In this document: positions 1 to 10,971 of the stretch, piece by piece
Numbering within the stretch: the stretch's first letter is position 1
Layout of the letters: each line of letters begins with the position of its first letter
The notes under the pieces: generated by a model
Told to the model about the DNA's origin: nothing
Databases searched by the model: none
Seen by the model: the letters and a program-made list of their open reading frames with translations, nothing else
Assembly: GCA_021848345.1 (NCBI GenBank)
Contig: JAJZUV010000003.1
Coordinates: 1-64,000, forward strand
Direction: 5' to 3'
From: Pseudomonadota bacterium
Lineage (GTDB): Bacteria > Pseudomonadota > Gammaproteobacteria > Burkholderiales > Burkholderiaceae_C
DNA: 64,000 bases
Made by a program: the position numbers and the translations under genes

Positions 1-139
1 CCCCGACCATCATCACGTCGCCGTGGGCGAAGTTGATCAGGTTGACGATCCCGTAGACCATCGTGTAACCCAGTGCTACAAGGGCATACATGCTGCCCAG
101 CACCAGGCCGTTCACCAACTGCTGTATAAAAGTTTGCAT
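1..139 (-). CDS. livH: Branched-chain amino acid ABC transporter permease, N-terminal fragment
   Basis: Only the first 46 codons lie in the window; the gene continues beyond base 1. The translation starts MQTFIQQLVNGLVLGSMYAL and continues through a hydrophobic segment into NLINFAHGDVMMVG, the characteristic N-terminus of LivH-type inner-membrane permeases of the high-affinity leucine/isoleucine/valine transporter. The ATG at 139-137 has an AAGGA Shine-Dalgarno eight bases upstream, which supports the start. LivH normally pairs with LivM, LivG, LivF and a periplasmic binding protein; those genes would lie outside the window. Substrate specificity within the family (amino acids, urea, amides) cannot be told from this fragment. 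Confidence 0.85.
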   Translation of the reverse strand, partial: MQTFIQQLVNGLVLGSMYALVALGYTMVYGIVNLINFAHGDVMMVG

Positions 140-588
140 CCCGAAAGTCCTTGTGGGTACGGTGCACGCGATGCGGCTACCCATGCGACCTCGGGGTTTC
201 GCGGAAGGTGATCCCGCGCTTCCCCCGCCGGGGCTCCGCCCGCGCCTGGTGGGCTCGGACGGGACTCCGGCATGCCGATGAGTCTCCTGGTGGCAGACCA
301 CTCAGGCGCACCCGTGATCTTGCCGACTTTGTAGGTTTAACCGGTAATGATAACCACGGGGATTAACCCGTCTCCCCCACAGGCTGGGGGCAAGCCCTGT
401 TGCGCGAAGGTCCCGCACTGTGCTCGCCGTCGGCTCGACAAGGGCCCGACGAGCCGGATGGGACCGACCGTCCGGGTCCGCTCCACGACGAGGGCTCGGC
501 ATGGATTCCGTGCGGGAAGCCAGCAAGGGAAGCAGCAAGATGCATGCCCGCATGTTGCAACGCACGATGCCGCGTGCGCGGGCGGGGT
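140..588. other. Intergenic region between livH and rarA
   Basis: No convincing gene is seen in these 449 bases; the open frames present are high-GC shadows without Shine-Dalgarno sequences. Bases 325-365 are more AT-rich than the surroundings and probably hold the livH promoter, but no clear -35/-10 pair could be assigned. A small hairpin with CCCCCA/TGGGGG arms lies at about 374-390, without a T-run on either strand, so it is not a convincing terminator for rarA. Confidence 0.4.
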
Positions 589-2007
589 TCAGTCGCCTGT
601 TCCATCCCCCGGCGTCGCCTCCGGGCTCTCGTCGGACGGCTCGCCACGCGCACCGGCCGCGCCCGCGCGTGCCTGCCGGTTCAGGCGCCGAAGCTCCGCC
701 AGGCGCTCTCCGAGGCGCGCCTCCAGGCCGCGCGGCGTGGGCCGATACAGGCGAGCCTCCGCCATGCCCTGCGGGAAATAGCGCTCGCCGGCGGCGAAGG
801 CGCCGGGCTCGTCGTGCGCGTAGCGGTACTCGGCCCCCGCACCGATTTCGCGCATCAGGCGCGTCGGTGCATTGCGCAGGTGCATGGGAACCGGCGCGCT
901 GCCGTGCCGACGCACCAGTTCGCGCGCCTCGCCGGCGGCGACGTAGGCGGCATTGGACTTGGGCGCCAGCGCCAGGTAGAGCACGGCCTGCGCCAGCGCC
1001 AGTTCGCCCTCGGGACTGCCCAGGCGTTCGTAGGCGGCCATCGCGTCCAGGCTCAGCGAAAGCGCGCGCGGATCGGCCAGCCCGATGTCCTCGCTGGCCA
1101 TGCGAATCAGACGCCGGCCGATGTAGGCGGCGTCCACGCCGCCGTCGACCATGCGCGAGAACCAGTACAGCGCGGCGTCGGGATCGCTGCCGCGCACCGA
1201 TTTGTGCAAGGCCGAGATGACGTCGTAGAACTGGTCGCCGCCCTTGTCGTAGCGACGCAGGGTCTCGGCCAGCGCGGACTGCAGCAGGGCCATGTCCACG
1301 CTGGCGCTTCCCGCCGCCCTCGCCGTGGCGGCGACCGCCTCGACCGCGTTGAGCAGCCGCCTGCCGTCGCCGTCGGCGTGCTCGGCCAGCAGGCGCAGCG
1401 CGTCGGGCTCGATGTCCAGTCCTCCGCTGGCCTGCAGGCCGCGGCGCGCCAGCAGTTCCAGTTCCTTCGGCTGCAGCGATTGCAGCACGTAGACGGTGGC
1501 GCGCGACAGCAAGGCGCTGTTGACCTCGAAGGAGGGGTTCTCGGTGGTCGCGCCGATGAAGGTGAACAGCCCCGATTCGACATGCGGCAGGAAGGCGTCC
1601 TGCTGGCTCTTGTTGAAGCGGTGCACCTCGTCGACGAACACCAGCGTGGGCTGGCCGGCGGCGCGCGCCGCCTGCGCCTGCACCACCGCCTCGCGAATCT
1701 CCTTGACCCCGGCGAGCACCGCGGAAATGGCGATGAAATGGGCCCCGAAACGCTGCGCGATGAGCCTGGCGAGCGTGGTCTTGCCCACGCCGGGCGGGCC
1801 CCACAGGATCATCGAATGCAGGCGCCTGGTATCGAAGGCCAGGCGCAGCGGCTTGCCGGGCGTCAGCAGGTGCGCCTGGCCGATCACCTCGTCGATGTCG
1901 CGCGGCCGCAGACGCTCGGCCAGGGGCGCGTCGGCACCCGCTCGCGGAGCGCCGGACGGAGCCGGATCCTGCGGATCGGGGTCGAACAGGTCGGCGCTGC
2001 GGACCAT
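589..2007 (-). CDS. rarA: Replication-associated recombination protein A (AAA+ ATPase)
   Basis: RarA (MgsA) is a clamp-loader-like AAA+ ATPase acting at stalled replication forks. The 472-residue protein shows Walker A GPPGVGKT at residues 70-77, Walker [11 protein letters not shown] at about 123-132, and the sensor-1 segment [10 protein letters not shown] just after. The C-terminal half carries the family's tetramerisation region (ending near [15 protein letters not shown]), followed by a roughly 45-residue Arg/Ala-rich tail with no recognisable motif. The length is slightly above the usual 430-450 residues because of that tail and a 30-residue N-terminal leader. The gene follows lolA with a 19-base gap, giving the ftsK-lolA-rarA order common in proteobacteria. 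Confidence 0.95.
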   Translation of the reverse strand: MVRSADLFDPDPQDPAPSGAPRAGADAPLAERLRPRDIDEVIGQAHLLTPGKPLRLAFDTRRLHSMILWGPPGVGKTTLARLIAQRFGAHFIAISAVLAGVKEIREAVVQAQAARAAGQPTLVFVDEVHRFNKSQQDAFLPHVESGLFTFIGATTENPSFEVNSALLSRATVYVLQSLQPKELELLARRGLQASGGLDIEPDALRLLAEHADGDGRRLLNAVEAVAATARAAGSASVDMALLQSALAETLRRYDKGGDQFYDVISALHKSVRGSDPDAALYWFSRMVDGGVDAAYIGRRLIRMASEDIGLADPRALSLSLDAMAAYERLGSPEGELALAQAVLYLALAPKSNAAYVAAGEARELVRRHGSAPVPMHLRNAPTRLMREIGAGAEYRYAHDEPGAFAAGERYFPQGMAEARLYRPTPRGLEARLGERLAELRRLNRQARAGAAGARGEPSDESPEATPGDGTGD

Positions 2008-2026
2008 GATCGGGGCCTGCGAGGCT

Positions 2027-2698
2027 TCAGGCCCCGCCGGGGCGGATCACCGCGGCGCCGGGGGGCGGCGTGAATTCGAAGCTTCCGGCGGGAAACGCGG
2101 GGTTGGCGTGCTGCGCGCTGAACCGGATGGTCGAGGTGCGGCGAAAGGCGTCGCGCAGGACCATCTCCTCGAGCTGCGGACCCTGCGCGCTTTCGCGCAG
2201 GCCCAGGCGCACCCAGACGAAGGACGAGTCGCTGCTGCGCGGCGTGGCCTGCACCCATTGCAGCCCGCCTTGCGCGGGCAATGCCTGGAGCCGGAACACC
2301 CGCTGCACGTCGGCCCCGGCCAGCAAGGCCGCGGGCGTGCTGCCCAGCGCCTCGGTCTGGGTGCTGATGGTCACCTGGTCCAGGTCGTGGTCGTAGGTCC
2401 AGATGGTGCTCCCGTCGCTGACGATGTCCTGCCGGTAGGGCTTGAGGTACACCCAGCGAAAGCGCCCCGGACGCTCGAAGGAAAAGCGGCCGGAAGACAC
2501 CTGCGGAGCGCCGCCCCGGTCGGTCGCCACGCTTTGCGTGAACTCGGCCTGGGCGCCGTGGGTGTCGTGCAGCCACTGCTGCAGCAGCGTGAGCCCGTCG
2601 GGCGCCGCGGCGACGGCCAGGGGCAGGGTCGCGCCGAACAGGGCCAGGCCCAGCAACAGGCGCCGCGCAGCGGAAATGGGGGCTGGGAAACGGGACAT
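2027..2698 (-). CDS. lolA: Outer-membrane lipoprotein carrier LolA
   Basis: LolA is the periplasmic chaperone that carries lipoproteins from LolCDE to LolB in the outer membrane. The 223-residue protein has a signal peptide (basic start, hydrophobic core, cleavage near residues 31-32 after AVAAA). The mature part shows the family signature, with EFTQSV near the start, then [16 protein letters not shown], then [12 protein letters not shown]. The mature length is normal for the family. It lies between ftsK (73-base gap) and rarA (19-base gap) on the same strand and is probably co-transcribed with them. Confidence 0.95.
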   Translation of the reverse strand: MSRFPAPISAARRLLLGLALFGATLPLAVAAAPDGLTLLQQWLHDTHGAQAEFTQSVATDRGGAPQVSSGRFSFERPGRFRWVYLKPYRQDIVSDGSTIWTYDHDLDQVTISTQTEALGSTPAALLAGADVQRVFRLQALPAQGGLQWVQATPRSSDSSFVWVRLGLRESAQGPQLEEMVLRDAFRRTSTIRFSAQHANPAFPAGSFEFTPPPGAAVIRPGGA

Positions 2699-2771
2699 CG
2701 ACGGGTGCCTCGGTGGAGCGGAAGTCAGGGTGGATGGGAATGCGACGGCGCCGGCGCGCCCTGCGCGGGCC

Positions 2772-5105
2772 TCAGGACTCGCCGCGCGCGGGCACCAGGA
2801 TGTCGCGGTTGCCGTTGCTCGACAGCGGCGACACCAGACCGGCCTTTTCCATCTGGTCGAGCAGGCGCGCCGAGCGGTTGTAGCCGATGCGCAGGTGACG
2901 CTGCACCAGCGAGATCGAGGCCTTGCGGTTCTGCAGCACGATCTGCACGGCCTGGTCGTACAGCGGGTCGCTCTCGGCGTCGCCGCCGCCCTCGAAACCG
3001 CCGGCCTCGCCGTCGGCGCCGAGTTCGGGCTCGAGCAGGCCCGGCACGTAATCGGGTTCGCCCTGGGTCTTGAGCTGCTCGACCACCCGATGCACCTCGG
3101 AGTCGGAGACGAAGGCTCCGTGCACCCGCTGCGGCGCGCCGGAGCCGGGCGGCAGGTACAGCATGTCGCCCATGCCCAGCAGGCTCTCGGCGCCCATCTG
3201 GTCGAGGATGGTGCGCGAATCGACCTTGCTGGACACCTGGAAGGCGATGCGCGTGGGAATGTTGGCCTTGATCAGCCCGGTGATCACGTCCACGCTGGGG
3301 CGCTGCGTGGCCAGGATCAGGTGAATGCCCGCGGCGCGCGCCTTCTGCGCCAGGCGGGCGATGAGTTCCTCGATCTTCTTGCCCACGACCATCATCAGGT
3401 CGGCCAGCTCGTCGATGACCACCACGATGAAGGGCATGTGCTGCAGCGGCTCCGGACTCTCCGGGGTCAGCGACAGCGGATTGGGCACGTGTTCGCCGCG
3501 CTGCGCCGCTTCCGCGATGCGCGCGTTGTAGCTGGCCAGGTTGCGCACGCCCAGCTTGCTCATGACCTTGTAGCGACGGTCCATCTCGCCCACGCACCAG
3601 TTCAGCGCGTGCGCGGCCTGCTTCATGTCGGTGACCACCGGCGCCAGCAGGTGCGGGATGCCCTCGTACACGCTGAGCTCGAGCATCTTCGGGTCGATCA
3701 TGATCATGCGCACCTGGCGCGCCTCGGCCTTGTACAGCAGGCTGAGGATCATCGCGTTGATGCCCACCGACTTGCCCGAACCGGTGGTGCCGGCGACGAG
3801 CAGGTGGGGCATGCGCGCCAGGTCGGCCACCACCGGGTTGCCGACGATGTCCTTGCCCAGGCCCATGCTGAGCATGGACTGCGCGTCGTTGTAGACCTGC
3901 GATCCCAGGATCTCGCCCAGGCCGATGGTCTGGCGCTTGGCGTTGGGAAGCTCCAGCGCCATGGTGTTCTTGCCGGGGATGGTCTCGACCACGCGGATGC
4001 TCACCAGCGACAGCGCGCGCGCCAGGTCGCGCGAAAGCGTCACCACCTGCGAACCCTTCACCCCGGGCTCGGGCTCCACCTCGTAGCGCGTGATCACCGG
4101 GCCGGGCAGCGCCGCCACCACGCGCACGGACACGCCGAAGTCCTTGAGCTTCTTCTCGATCAGGCGCGAGGTGAACTCCAGGGTCTCGGCCGACACCGCG
4201 TCGCGCGCGGCCTGCGCCTGGTCGAGCAGGTCCAGCGTGGGCAGGGCCGAGTTGGGCATCTCCTGGAACAGCGCCTTCTGGCGCTCGCGCTGCACGCGCG
4301 GCGACTGCGCGACCTGCACGACGGCCGGCTCGATGAACACCGGGGCGAACACTTCCTCGGTTTCACGGGCGGCCTGGTCCTGCACGTCGGCCTCGCGCTC
4401 GCGCAGCGCCAGCTGACCGGCCTCGCGGTCCTGGCGCCGCGCGCGGCGCGCGCGCAGGCGATTCCAGGCCCACTCGATGCCCGCGCCGCAACGCTCGGCG
4501 GCATCGACCCAGCTGAAGCGCGCGAACCAGGACAGCGACATCAGGAATACCGCCAGCAGCACGATGGCGCTGCCGGTGAACCCCAGCAGGTGCTGCAGCC
4601 CCCCGCCCAGCCAGGAACCGATGACCCCGCCGGCCTGGCCCGGAAGCAGCGCCCCCAGGTGCCACAGGCGCGTGGCCTCCAGCGCCGCGCTGGACAGCGG
4701 CAGCAGCGCCAGGCCGGCCGCGAAGCCCAGGCGGCGCCACCAGGAGACGGGCTCGTCCTGCGCGGCGGCCTCCAGCGCGGCCGGATGGGCCTGGCGCCAG
4801 GCCCGCAGCAGCCCGTACAGCCCCATGGGCAGGATCCACAACGCGGAAAAGCCCAGCAGGAAATACAGGATGTCGGCGGCCCAGGCGCCGACCGTCCCCA
4901 CCAGATTGGCGGTGGCGTGGGAGGCTGAGCCGGAGGTCGACCACGAGGGATCGTCCCGGTGGTAGCTGAGCAGCGCCAGCAGCAGCAACAGCCAGGCGAT
5001 GGCGCCGCTGGCCAGGCGCAACTCGGCCAGCAGGCGACTCTTGCGCGCGGCGGGGCGGCGCGCTTCGTTGCGCGTACCGATCCAGGGCAGGGAAAAACGA
5101 CTCAA
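2772..5105 (-). CDS. ftsK: DNA translocase FtsK
   Basis: FtsK is the septal DNA pump that clears the chromosome terminus and activates XerCD at dif. The 777-residue protein has about four N-terminal transmembrane segments (residues ~27-190), a short Arg/Glu-rich linker, the RecA-like motor with Walker A GTTGSGKS and Walker [11 protein letters not shown], and a C-terminal gamma winged helix ([20 protein letters not shown]) that reads KOPS sites. The start is an inferred TTG: it is the first possible start in the frame and is needed to include the first membrane segment, but no Shine-Dalgarno is visible. It lies 43 bases downstream of the Crp/Fnr gene. Confidence 0.93.
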   Translation of the reverse strand: MSRFSLPWIGTRNEARRPAARKSRLLAELRLASGAIAWLLLLLALLSYHRDDPSWSTSGSASHATANLVGTVGAWAADILYFLLGFSALWILPMGLYGLLRAWRQAHPAALEAAAQDEPVSWWRRLGFAAGLALLPLSSAALEATRLWHLGALLPGQAGGVIGSWLGGGLQHLLGFTGSAIVLLAVFLMSLSWFARFSWVDAAERCGAGIEWAWNRLRARRARRQDREAGQLALREREADVQDQAARETEEVFAPVFIEPAVVQVAQSPRVQRERQKALFQEMPNSALPTLDLLDQAQAARDAVSAETLEFTSRLIEKKLKDFGVSVRVVAALPGPVITRYEVEPEPGVKGSQVVTLSRDLARALSLVSIRVVETIPGKNTMALELPNAKRQTIGLGEILGSQVYNDAQSMLSMGLGKDIVGNPVVADLARMPHLLVAGTTGSGKSVGINAMILSLLYKAEARQVRMIMIDPKMLELSVYEGIPHLLAPVVTDMKQAAHALNWCVGEMDRRYKVMSKLGVRNLASYNARIAEAAQRGEHVPNPLSLTPESPEPLQHMPFIVVVIDELADLMMVVGKKIEELIARLAQKARAAGIHLILATQRPSVDVITGLIKANIPTRIAFQVSSKVDSRTILDQMGAESLLGMGDMLYLPPGSGAPQRVHGAFVSDSEVHRVVEQLKTQGEPDYVPGLLEPELGADGEAGGFEGGGDAESDPLYDQAVQIVLQNRKASISLVQRHLRIGYNRSARLLDQMEKAGLVSPLSSNGNRDILVPARGES

Positions 5106-5148
5106 GGTTGCAACGGGAAAGTACGCGGCCGGTGCGCGTCGGGACGGC

Positions 5149-5820
5149 TCAGGTCATGTTGGCGATGCGATCGCGCACCACCAGCGAGCCGTCGTCGCGA
5201 TCGAGCACCAGCGACTGTTGTTCGAAATCCTTCATCACGCGGCTGACCATCTCGCGCGACGCGCCGACCATCTTGGCCAGGTCCTGACGCGAGGGCTTGT
5301 TGCGCACGATGCGCTCGGCGCCATCGGTCTCGCTCATTTCCAGCAGCGCACGCGCAACGCGCCCGTAGACGTCCAGCAGGGCCAGCGACTCGATCTTGCG
5401 ATCGGCGCCGCGCAGGCGATGCACCAGACCGCGCATGATCGAGAAACTCATGCTGGTGTTCTCGGGCAGGCTTTGCAGAAAGGCCACGCGCCCGAGCATC
5501 AGCACGTCGGTCTGCACCTCGGCGATCACCGAGGCCGAATGCGGCTGGCCGTCGATCAGGCTCATCTCGCCGACATGGTCGCCGGGATGCAGCACCGCCA
5601 GGATCACCTCGCGCCCGCGCGAATCCACGCTGATCACGCGCGCGCGGCCGGCCAGGATGATGAACAGGGCATTGGAGCGCCCGCCCTGTTCGACCAGGCA
5701 TTCGCCGCGCTTGTAGCGCTTCTTGACGATGGACTGCGAAAGCGTCCAGGCTTGCGCCTCGGTGAGCACCGAGAACATCGGCACGCGCCGCACCAGATCG
5801 ATATTCGAGATCGCAACCAT
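5149..5820 (-). CDS. Crp/Fnr-family transcriptional regulator
   Basis: The 223-residue protein has a cyclic-nucleotide-binding-like beta-roll ([19 protein letters not shown] at the phosphate-binding cassette) and a C-terminal winged helix with recognition segment [19 protein letters not shown]. No N-terminal cysteine cluster is visible, so it is not an oxygen-sensing Fe-S FNR; it looks closer to the Crp-like proteins of betaproteobacteria. The start MVAISN at 5820 is chosen because it resembles the start of close relatives; an in-frame ATG at 5850 would add ten residues. It diverges from trxB and precedes ftsK on the same strand by 43 bases. The effector is unknown. Confidence 0.85.
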   Translation of the reverse strand: MVAISNIDLVRRVPMFSVLTEAQAWTLSQSIVKKRYKRGECLVEQGGRSNALFIILAGRARVISVDSRGREVILAVLHPGDHVGEMSLIDGQPHSASVIAEVQTDVLMLGRVAFLQSLPENTSMSFSIMRGLVHRLRGADRKIESLALLDVYGRVARALLEMSETDGAERIVRNKPSRQDLAKMVGASREMVSRVMKDFEQQSLVLDRDDGSLVVRDRIANMT

Positions 5821-5909
5821 GTCGTGTCCGCCGCTGTTGCCCAGGTGCATGCTAACCCACCACGGCCGCCGGCGAACGCCCCGGGGCGCGCGCCGGGGCG
5901 GCGCCCTAG

Positions 5910-6947
<1,038 letters not shown>

Positions 6948-6998
6948 AGGCGGCCTGGCGGGAAGCCCCCTCGCCGCGCGCGGGGGCCCCGGCCCGTC

Positions 6999-7589
6999 TC
7001 AACCGGCGACGGGCGGCGGCGCGTTCAGGAAATGCGCGCGGTAGTGCAGCAGTTCGTCGATGGATTCGTGAATGTCGGCCAGCGCGGTGTGCTCCTGGCG
7101 CTTCTTGAAGGCGGAGTGCACCTCCGGGCGCCAGCGCCGCGCCAGCTCCTTGAGAGTGCTGACGTCCAGGTTGCGGTAGTGGAAAAAAGCCTCCAGGCGG
7201 GGCATCCAGCGCGCCATGAAGCGGCGGTCCTGGCAGATGCTGTTGCCGCACATGGGACTTTTCCCCGCCGGCACGTAGCGGGCCGCGAAATCGATCATCG
7301 CCTGCTCCGCCCCCGGCTCGTCCACGGTGCTGGCCGCGACCCGCGCGGTCAGCCCGGAACGCCCGTGGGTGCCCTGGTTCCAGGCGTCCATCGCCGCCAT
7401 CACCTCGGCCGGCTGGTGCACCGCGATCACGGGCCCCTCGACCCGGCGCGTGACCTGGGCATCGGTGACCACCAGCGCGACCTCGATGATGCGGTCGTTC
7501 AGCGGATCCAGGCCGGTCATCTCCATGTCGACCCACAGGAGATTGGATTCGTGCAAAGGCAGATCGGAGGGATTCAGGATGGTGCTCAT
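6999..7589 (-). CDS. orn: Oligoribonuclease
   Basis: Orn is a DEDDh 3'-5' exonuclease that degrades RNA dinucleotides. It also removes pGpG, the product of EAL phosphodiesterases, which matters in a window with four EAL proteins. The 196-residue protein begins [20 protein letters not shown], with the first catalytic acidic pair in DMEMTGLD, and ends with the [14 protein letters not shown] helix carrying the last His and Asp of the DEDDh set. The ATG at 7589 gives the family's usual length; upstream in-frame codons only extend into unrelated sequence. Confidence 0.95.
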   Translation of the reverse strand: MSTILNPSDLPLHESNLLWVDMEMTGLDPLNDRIIEVALVVTDAQVTRRVEGPVIAVHQPAEVMAAMDAWNQGTHGRSGLTARVAASTVDEPGAEQAMIDFAARYVPAGKSPMCGNSICQDRRFMARWMPRLEAFFHYRNLDVSTLKELARRWRPEVHSAFKKRQEHTALADIHESIDELLHYRAHFLNAPPPVAG

Positions 7590-7751
7590 GCGCGCAGGGC
7601 GGGGAGCCGGGCCTGCCGCGACCCGCGGCCGCGCGCCGACACCCCGCGAATGGGATAATGGGGCCGCCGCGCGAGCCCTGCGCGGCGCATCGAATCCGCA
7701 TTCTCGCATGAGCCCCGACCACGCCGGACGGCCCCCCGTCCGGTCGCTTCC

Positions 7752-9038
7752 ATGAGTGCCTCCCGCATTTCCCTTTTCTGCAGCCTGGGATTCGCCGCCG
7801 CGCTGCTGCTGGCCACCGCGCTTCGCCTGTGGCTGGGCCTGCGCCAGATCCGCCACGTGCAGCGCCATCGCGAACGCGTGCCCGAGGCCTTCGCCGGGGT
7901 GATCGGGGTCGAGGCCCACCGCAAGGCGGCCGACTACACCAGCGCGCGCCAGCGCGTGGGCCTCTGGCATACCCTGTTCTCGGCGGTGGTCGTGCTGGGC
8001 TGGACCCTGCTGGGCGGTCTGCAATGGCTGGCCGGACTGAATTCCGCGGCCTTCGGCAGCGGCCTGGGCGCGCAATTGCTGCTGCTGGCCGAATTCGGCC
8101 TGATCGGGGCGCTGCTCGACCTTCCCTGGGATCTGTGGCGCACCTTCGGGCTGGAGTCGCGCTTCGGGTTCAATCGCAGCACGCCGGCCTTGTTCGCCGC
8201 CGACCAGCTCAAGGGCCTGCTGCTGGGCGCGGCGCTGATGGCGCCGCTGGCCTTGCTGGTGCTATGGCTGATGCGCATCAGCGACTGGTGGTGGCTGTGG
8301 GCCTGGGCCGGCTTCGCCGGCTTCAGCCTGGCCATGATGGTGATTTTCCCGACCTGGATCGCGCCCCTGTTCAATCGATTCGAGCCCCTGCCGGACGGCG
8401 AGGTGAAGACCCGTGCGCAGGACCTGATGCGGCGCTGCGGCTTCGCGCTGCAGGGCCTGTACGTGATGGACGGCTCGCGGCGCAGCGCGCACGCCAACGC
8501 CTATTTCACCGGCATCGGCTCGGCCCGCCGCGTGGTGCTGTTCGACACCCTGCTCGGCCAGCTCGACGCGCTGCAGATCGAGGCCGTGCTGGCGCACGAG
8601 GTCGGGCATTACAAGCGGCGCCACATCCAGCAGCGCCTGGTGCTGACCCTGGCGATGAGCCTGGGCGGCTTCGCGCTGCTGGGATGGCTGGCCTCGCGCA
8701 GCTGGTTCTACACCGGGCTGGGGTTCCAGCCCGACCTGCTGGCCGGCAACGCCGCCGCCGCGCTGATCCTGTTCAGCCTGGCGCTGCCCGTGTTCGGGGT
8801 GTTCGTCACGCCGCTGGGAGCCGGCTGGTCGCGCAGGCACGAGTTCGAGGCCGACGCCTACGCCGCCGAGCACAGCGACGCCCATGCGCTGGGCAGCGCG
8901 CTGCTGCGCATGTACCGCGACAACGCTTCCACGCTCACGCCGGACCCCTGGTTCGTGCGCTTCTACTACAGTCACCCGCCGGCGCTGCAGCGCCTGGCGC
9001 GCCTGGGCCTTCCGGCGGCGCCGGCCGTGCCCGCCTGA
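7752..9038 (+). CDS. M48 family (STE24/CAAX-protease-like) membrane metallopeptidase
   Basis: The 428-residue membrane protein carries the zinc motif HEVGH at residues 282-286 and the third-ligand segment EFEAD at 364-368, both as expected for Ste24/HtpX-type proteases. The N-terminal half has several long hydrophobic segments, as in eukaryotic CAAX prenyl protease 1. The substrate in bacteria is not established; a membrane quality-control role is the usual guess. It is followed 11 bases later by rsgA on the same strand; orn and this gene next to rsgA is a common betaproteobacterial arrangement. Confidence 0.9.
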   Translation: MSASRISLFCSLGFAAALLLATALRLWLGLRQIRHVQRHRERVPEAFAGVIGVEAHRKAADYTSARQRVGLWHTLFSAVVVLGWTLLGGLQWLAGLNSAAFGSGLGAQLLLLAEFGLIGALLDLPWDLWRTFGLESRFGFNRSTPALFAADQLKGLLLGAALMAPLALLVLWLMRISDWWWLWAWAGFAGFSLAMMVIFPTWIAPLFNRFEPLPDGEVKTRAQDLMRRCGFALQGLYVMDGSRRSAHANAYFTGIGSARRVVLFDTLLGQLDALQIEAVLAHEVGHYKRRHIQQRLVLTLAMSLGGFALLGWLASRSWFYTGLGFQPDLLAGNAAAALILFSLALPVFGVFVTPLGAGWSRRHEFEADAYAAEHSDAHALGSALLRMYRDNASTLTPDPWFVRFYYSHPPALQRLARLGLPAAPAVPA

Positions 9039-9049
9039 TCGCCCCCCGC

Positions 9050-9997
9050 GTGCGCCACTCGCAGACCCGGAGCGCGCGAGCGCCGGAGCAGTCGTCCGCG
9101 CCGACGGACGGCGTGCGCGCGCGTATCGTCGGCGCCTTCGGCCGCAACTACCTGGCGCAAGAGGGCGCCGGCCCGGCCGTGGCCTGCGTCGCGCGGGGCA
9201 AGCGCAGCGAAGTGGTATGCGGCGACGAGGTGATGTTGCAACCCGGCGATCCCGCGCTGATCCTGCGGGTCCTGCCCCGGCGCAATGCGCTGTGGCGCGA
9301 GGACGCGTGGCGCAGCAAGGTGTTCGCGGCCAATCTGGACCTGCTGCTGGTGGTCACCGCGCCGGAGCCGACGCCCAACCTGGACCTGGTGGGCCGCGCG
9401 CTGATCGCGGCGCGCGCCGAGGGCATCGACACCCTGCTGCTGCTCAACAAATGCGAGCTCCCCGGCGCGGCGGCGCTGCGCGCGCGCCTGCGCCCGCTGG
9501 AAAGCGCCGGCCAGGCGCTGCTCGAATTGTCGGCACGCCAGCACCCGGCGCGGGCGCTGGAAAGCCTGCGCCCGTGGCTGGAGCGCCGCACCTGCATGCT
9601 GATCGGCGCATCCGGCGTGGGCAAGTCCACGCTGGCCAACGCGCTGGTGCCGGGTCTGCAGGCGCAGACCCAGGAGTTGAGCGAGGCGCTCGATGCCGGG
9701 CGCCACACCACGACCAGCACGCGATTGTGGAAGCTCCCAGGCCTGCCGGAGGGCAGCGCGCTGCTGGACTCGCCCGGCTTCCAGGCCTTCGGACTGCATC
9801 ACCTGAGCGTGACCCAGCTGCAGCACGCGCTTCCGGAGCTGGCAGCGCGCATCGGGCAGTGCCGGTTCCAGAACTGCAGCCATCGCCAGGAGCCCGGCTG
9901 CGTGGTGCGCGACGCCGTGCAGGCCGGCGAGATCGACCCCGAGCGCTACGCGCTGTATCTGCGGGTCCTGGGCGAGCTGCTGGCGCCGCGGCACTGA
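9050..9997 (+). CDS. rsgA: Ribosome small subunit-dependent GTPase A
   Basis: RsgA (YjeQ) is a circularly permuted GTPase that helps mature the 30S subunit. The 315-residue protein has an OB-fold N-terminal half, then G4 NKCE, the P-loop GASGVGKST, G3 DSPGF, and a C-terminal zinc site CRFQNCSHRQEPGC. The G4 motif ends in Glu rather than the usual Asp (NKxD), an unusual substitution in the guanine-recognition position. The start is uncertain: GTG at 9050 gives a basic leader like that of relatives, while GTG at 9113 has a better Shine-Dalgarno (GGACGG) and would give 294 residues. It converges with argF. Confidence 0.92.
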   Translation: MRHSQTRSARAPEQSSAPTDGVRARIVGAFGRNYLAQEGAGPAVACVARGKRSEVVCGDEVMLQPGDPALILRVLPRRNALWREDAWRSKVFAANLDLLLVVTAPEPTPNLDLVGRALIAARAEGIDTLLLLNKCELPGAAALRARLRPLESAGQALLELSARQHPARALESLRPWLERRTCMLIGASGVGKSTLANALVPGLQAQTQELSEALDAGRHTTTSTRLWKLPGLPEGSALLDSPGFQAFGLHHLSVTQLQHALPELAARIGQCRFQNCSHRQEPGCVVRDAVQAGEIDPERYALYLRVLGELLAPRH

Positions 9998-10018
9998 AGC
10001 GGGCGGCGCGCGAGGGCT

Positions 10019-10960
10019 TCAGTCGGGCAACTGGCCCAGCAGCATGAACTCCATCAGCGCCTTCTGCACATGCAGGCGGTTCTCGGCCTCGTCCCACACC
10101 ACGCTCTGCGGACCGTCGATGACCTCGCCCTGCACTTCCTCGCCGCGATGCGCGGGAAGGCAGTGCATGAACAATGCCTGAGGGTCTGCACGCTCCATCA
10201 TCCGGGTGTCGACCATGAAGCCCTGGAAGGCCTGCAGGCGCTGCGCGTTCTCGGCCTCGTAGCCCATGCTGGTCCACACGTCGGTGGTCACCAGATGGGC
10301 GCCCTCGCAGGCCTGCAGCGGGTCGTCGAAACAGCGCAGGCATGCGCGCTCGGCCTCGCTCACCGGATAGCCGGCGCGCTGCAGGTCCACGCCGTAACCC
10401 GCGGGACCGCTGAAGTGCACCTTGAAGCCGAGGATGGCCGCCGCCTGCAGCCAGGTGTAGAGCATGTTGTTGGCGTCGCCCACCCAGGCCACCGTCTTGC
10501 CGGCGATGTCGCCCCGGTGCTCGATGTAGGTGAACACGTCCGCCAGCACCTGGCAGGGGTGGAACTCGTTGGTCAGGCCGTTGATCACCGGCACCCGCGA
10601 ATGGGCGGCGAAGCGCTCGACGATGTCGTGGCCGTAGGTGCGGATCATCACCAGGTCGACCATGCGGGAGAACACCTGCGCCGCATCCTCGATGGGCTCG
10701 CCTCGACCGAGCTGGCTGTCGCGGGTGTTGATGTAGATCGCGGCGCCGCCGAGCTGGTGCATGCCGGCCTCGAAACTCAGCCGGGTGCGCGTGGAATGCT
10801 TCTCGAAAATCATCGCCAGCGTGCGGTCGACCAGCGGCTGGTGCATCTCGTAGCGCTTGAAGCGCGCCTTGATCAGCGAGCTGCGATGGAACAGGTAGGC
10901 GTATTCCTCGCGGTCGAGGTCGCTGAACTGCAGGTAATGGCGAGGCGTCGGGTGGCTCAT
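10019..10960 (-). CDS. argF: Ornithine carbamoyltransferase
   Basis: ArgF makes citrulline from ornithine and carbamoyl phosphate. The 313-residue protein shows the carbamoyl-phosphate motif STRTR (in KHSTRTRLSFE), the ornithine-site segment FHPCQVLAD, and the catalytic HCLPAHRGEEV near the C-terminus. It starts 11 bases after the argD stop, so argD-argF is probably one transcript supplying two consecutive arginine-pathway enzymes (acetylornithine to ornithine requires ArgJ or ArgE, not in this window). Confidence 0.96.
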   Translation of the reverse strand: MSHPTPRHYLQFSDLDREEYAYLFHRSSLIKARFKRYEMHQPLVDRTLAMIFEKHSTRTRLSFEAGMHQLGGAAIYINTRDSQLGRGEPIEDAAQVFSRMVDLVMIRTYGHDIVERFAAHSRVPVINGLTNEFHPCQVLADVFTYIEHRGDIAGKTVAWVGDANNMLYTWLQAAAILGFKVHFSGPAGYGVDLQRAGYPVSEAERACLRCFDDPLQACEGAHLVTTDVWTSMGYEAENAQRLQAFQGFMVDTRMMERADPQALFMHCLPAHRGEEVQGEVIDGPQSVVWDEAENRLHVQKALMEFMLLGQLPD

Positions 10961-10971
10961 CGCATGGCTCC

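Noticed and set aside
140-588. Small gene or riboswitch between livH and rarA
   Set aside because: No Shine-Dalgarno-supported frame or recognised structured element was seen; the open frames are compositional.
2442-4928. An 828-codon plus-strand open frame opposite ftsK
   Set aside because: Rich in His, Gln and Arg with no recognisable motif; it is the complement of the intact ftsK gene.
6948-6998. Intrinsic terminator between trxB and orn
   Set aside because: There is a GC hairpin but no T-run on either strand, so it is only mentioned in the trxB entry.
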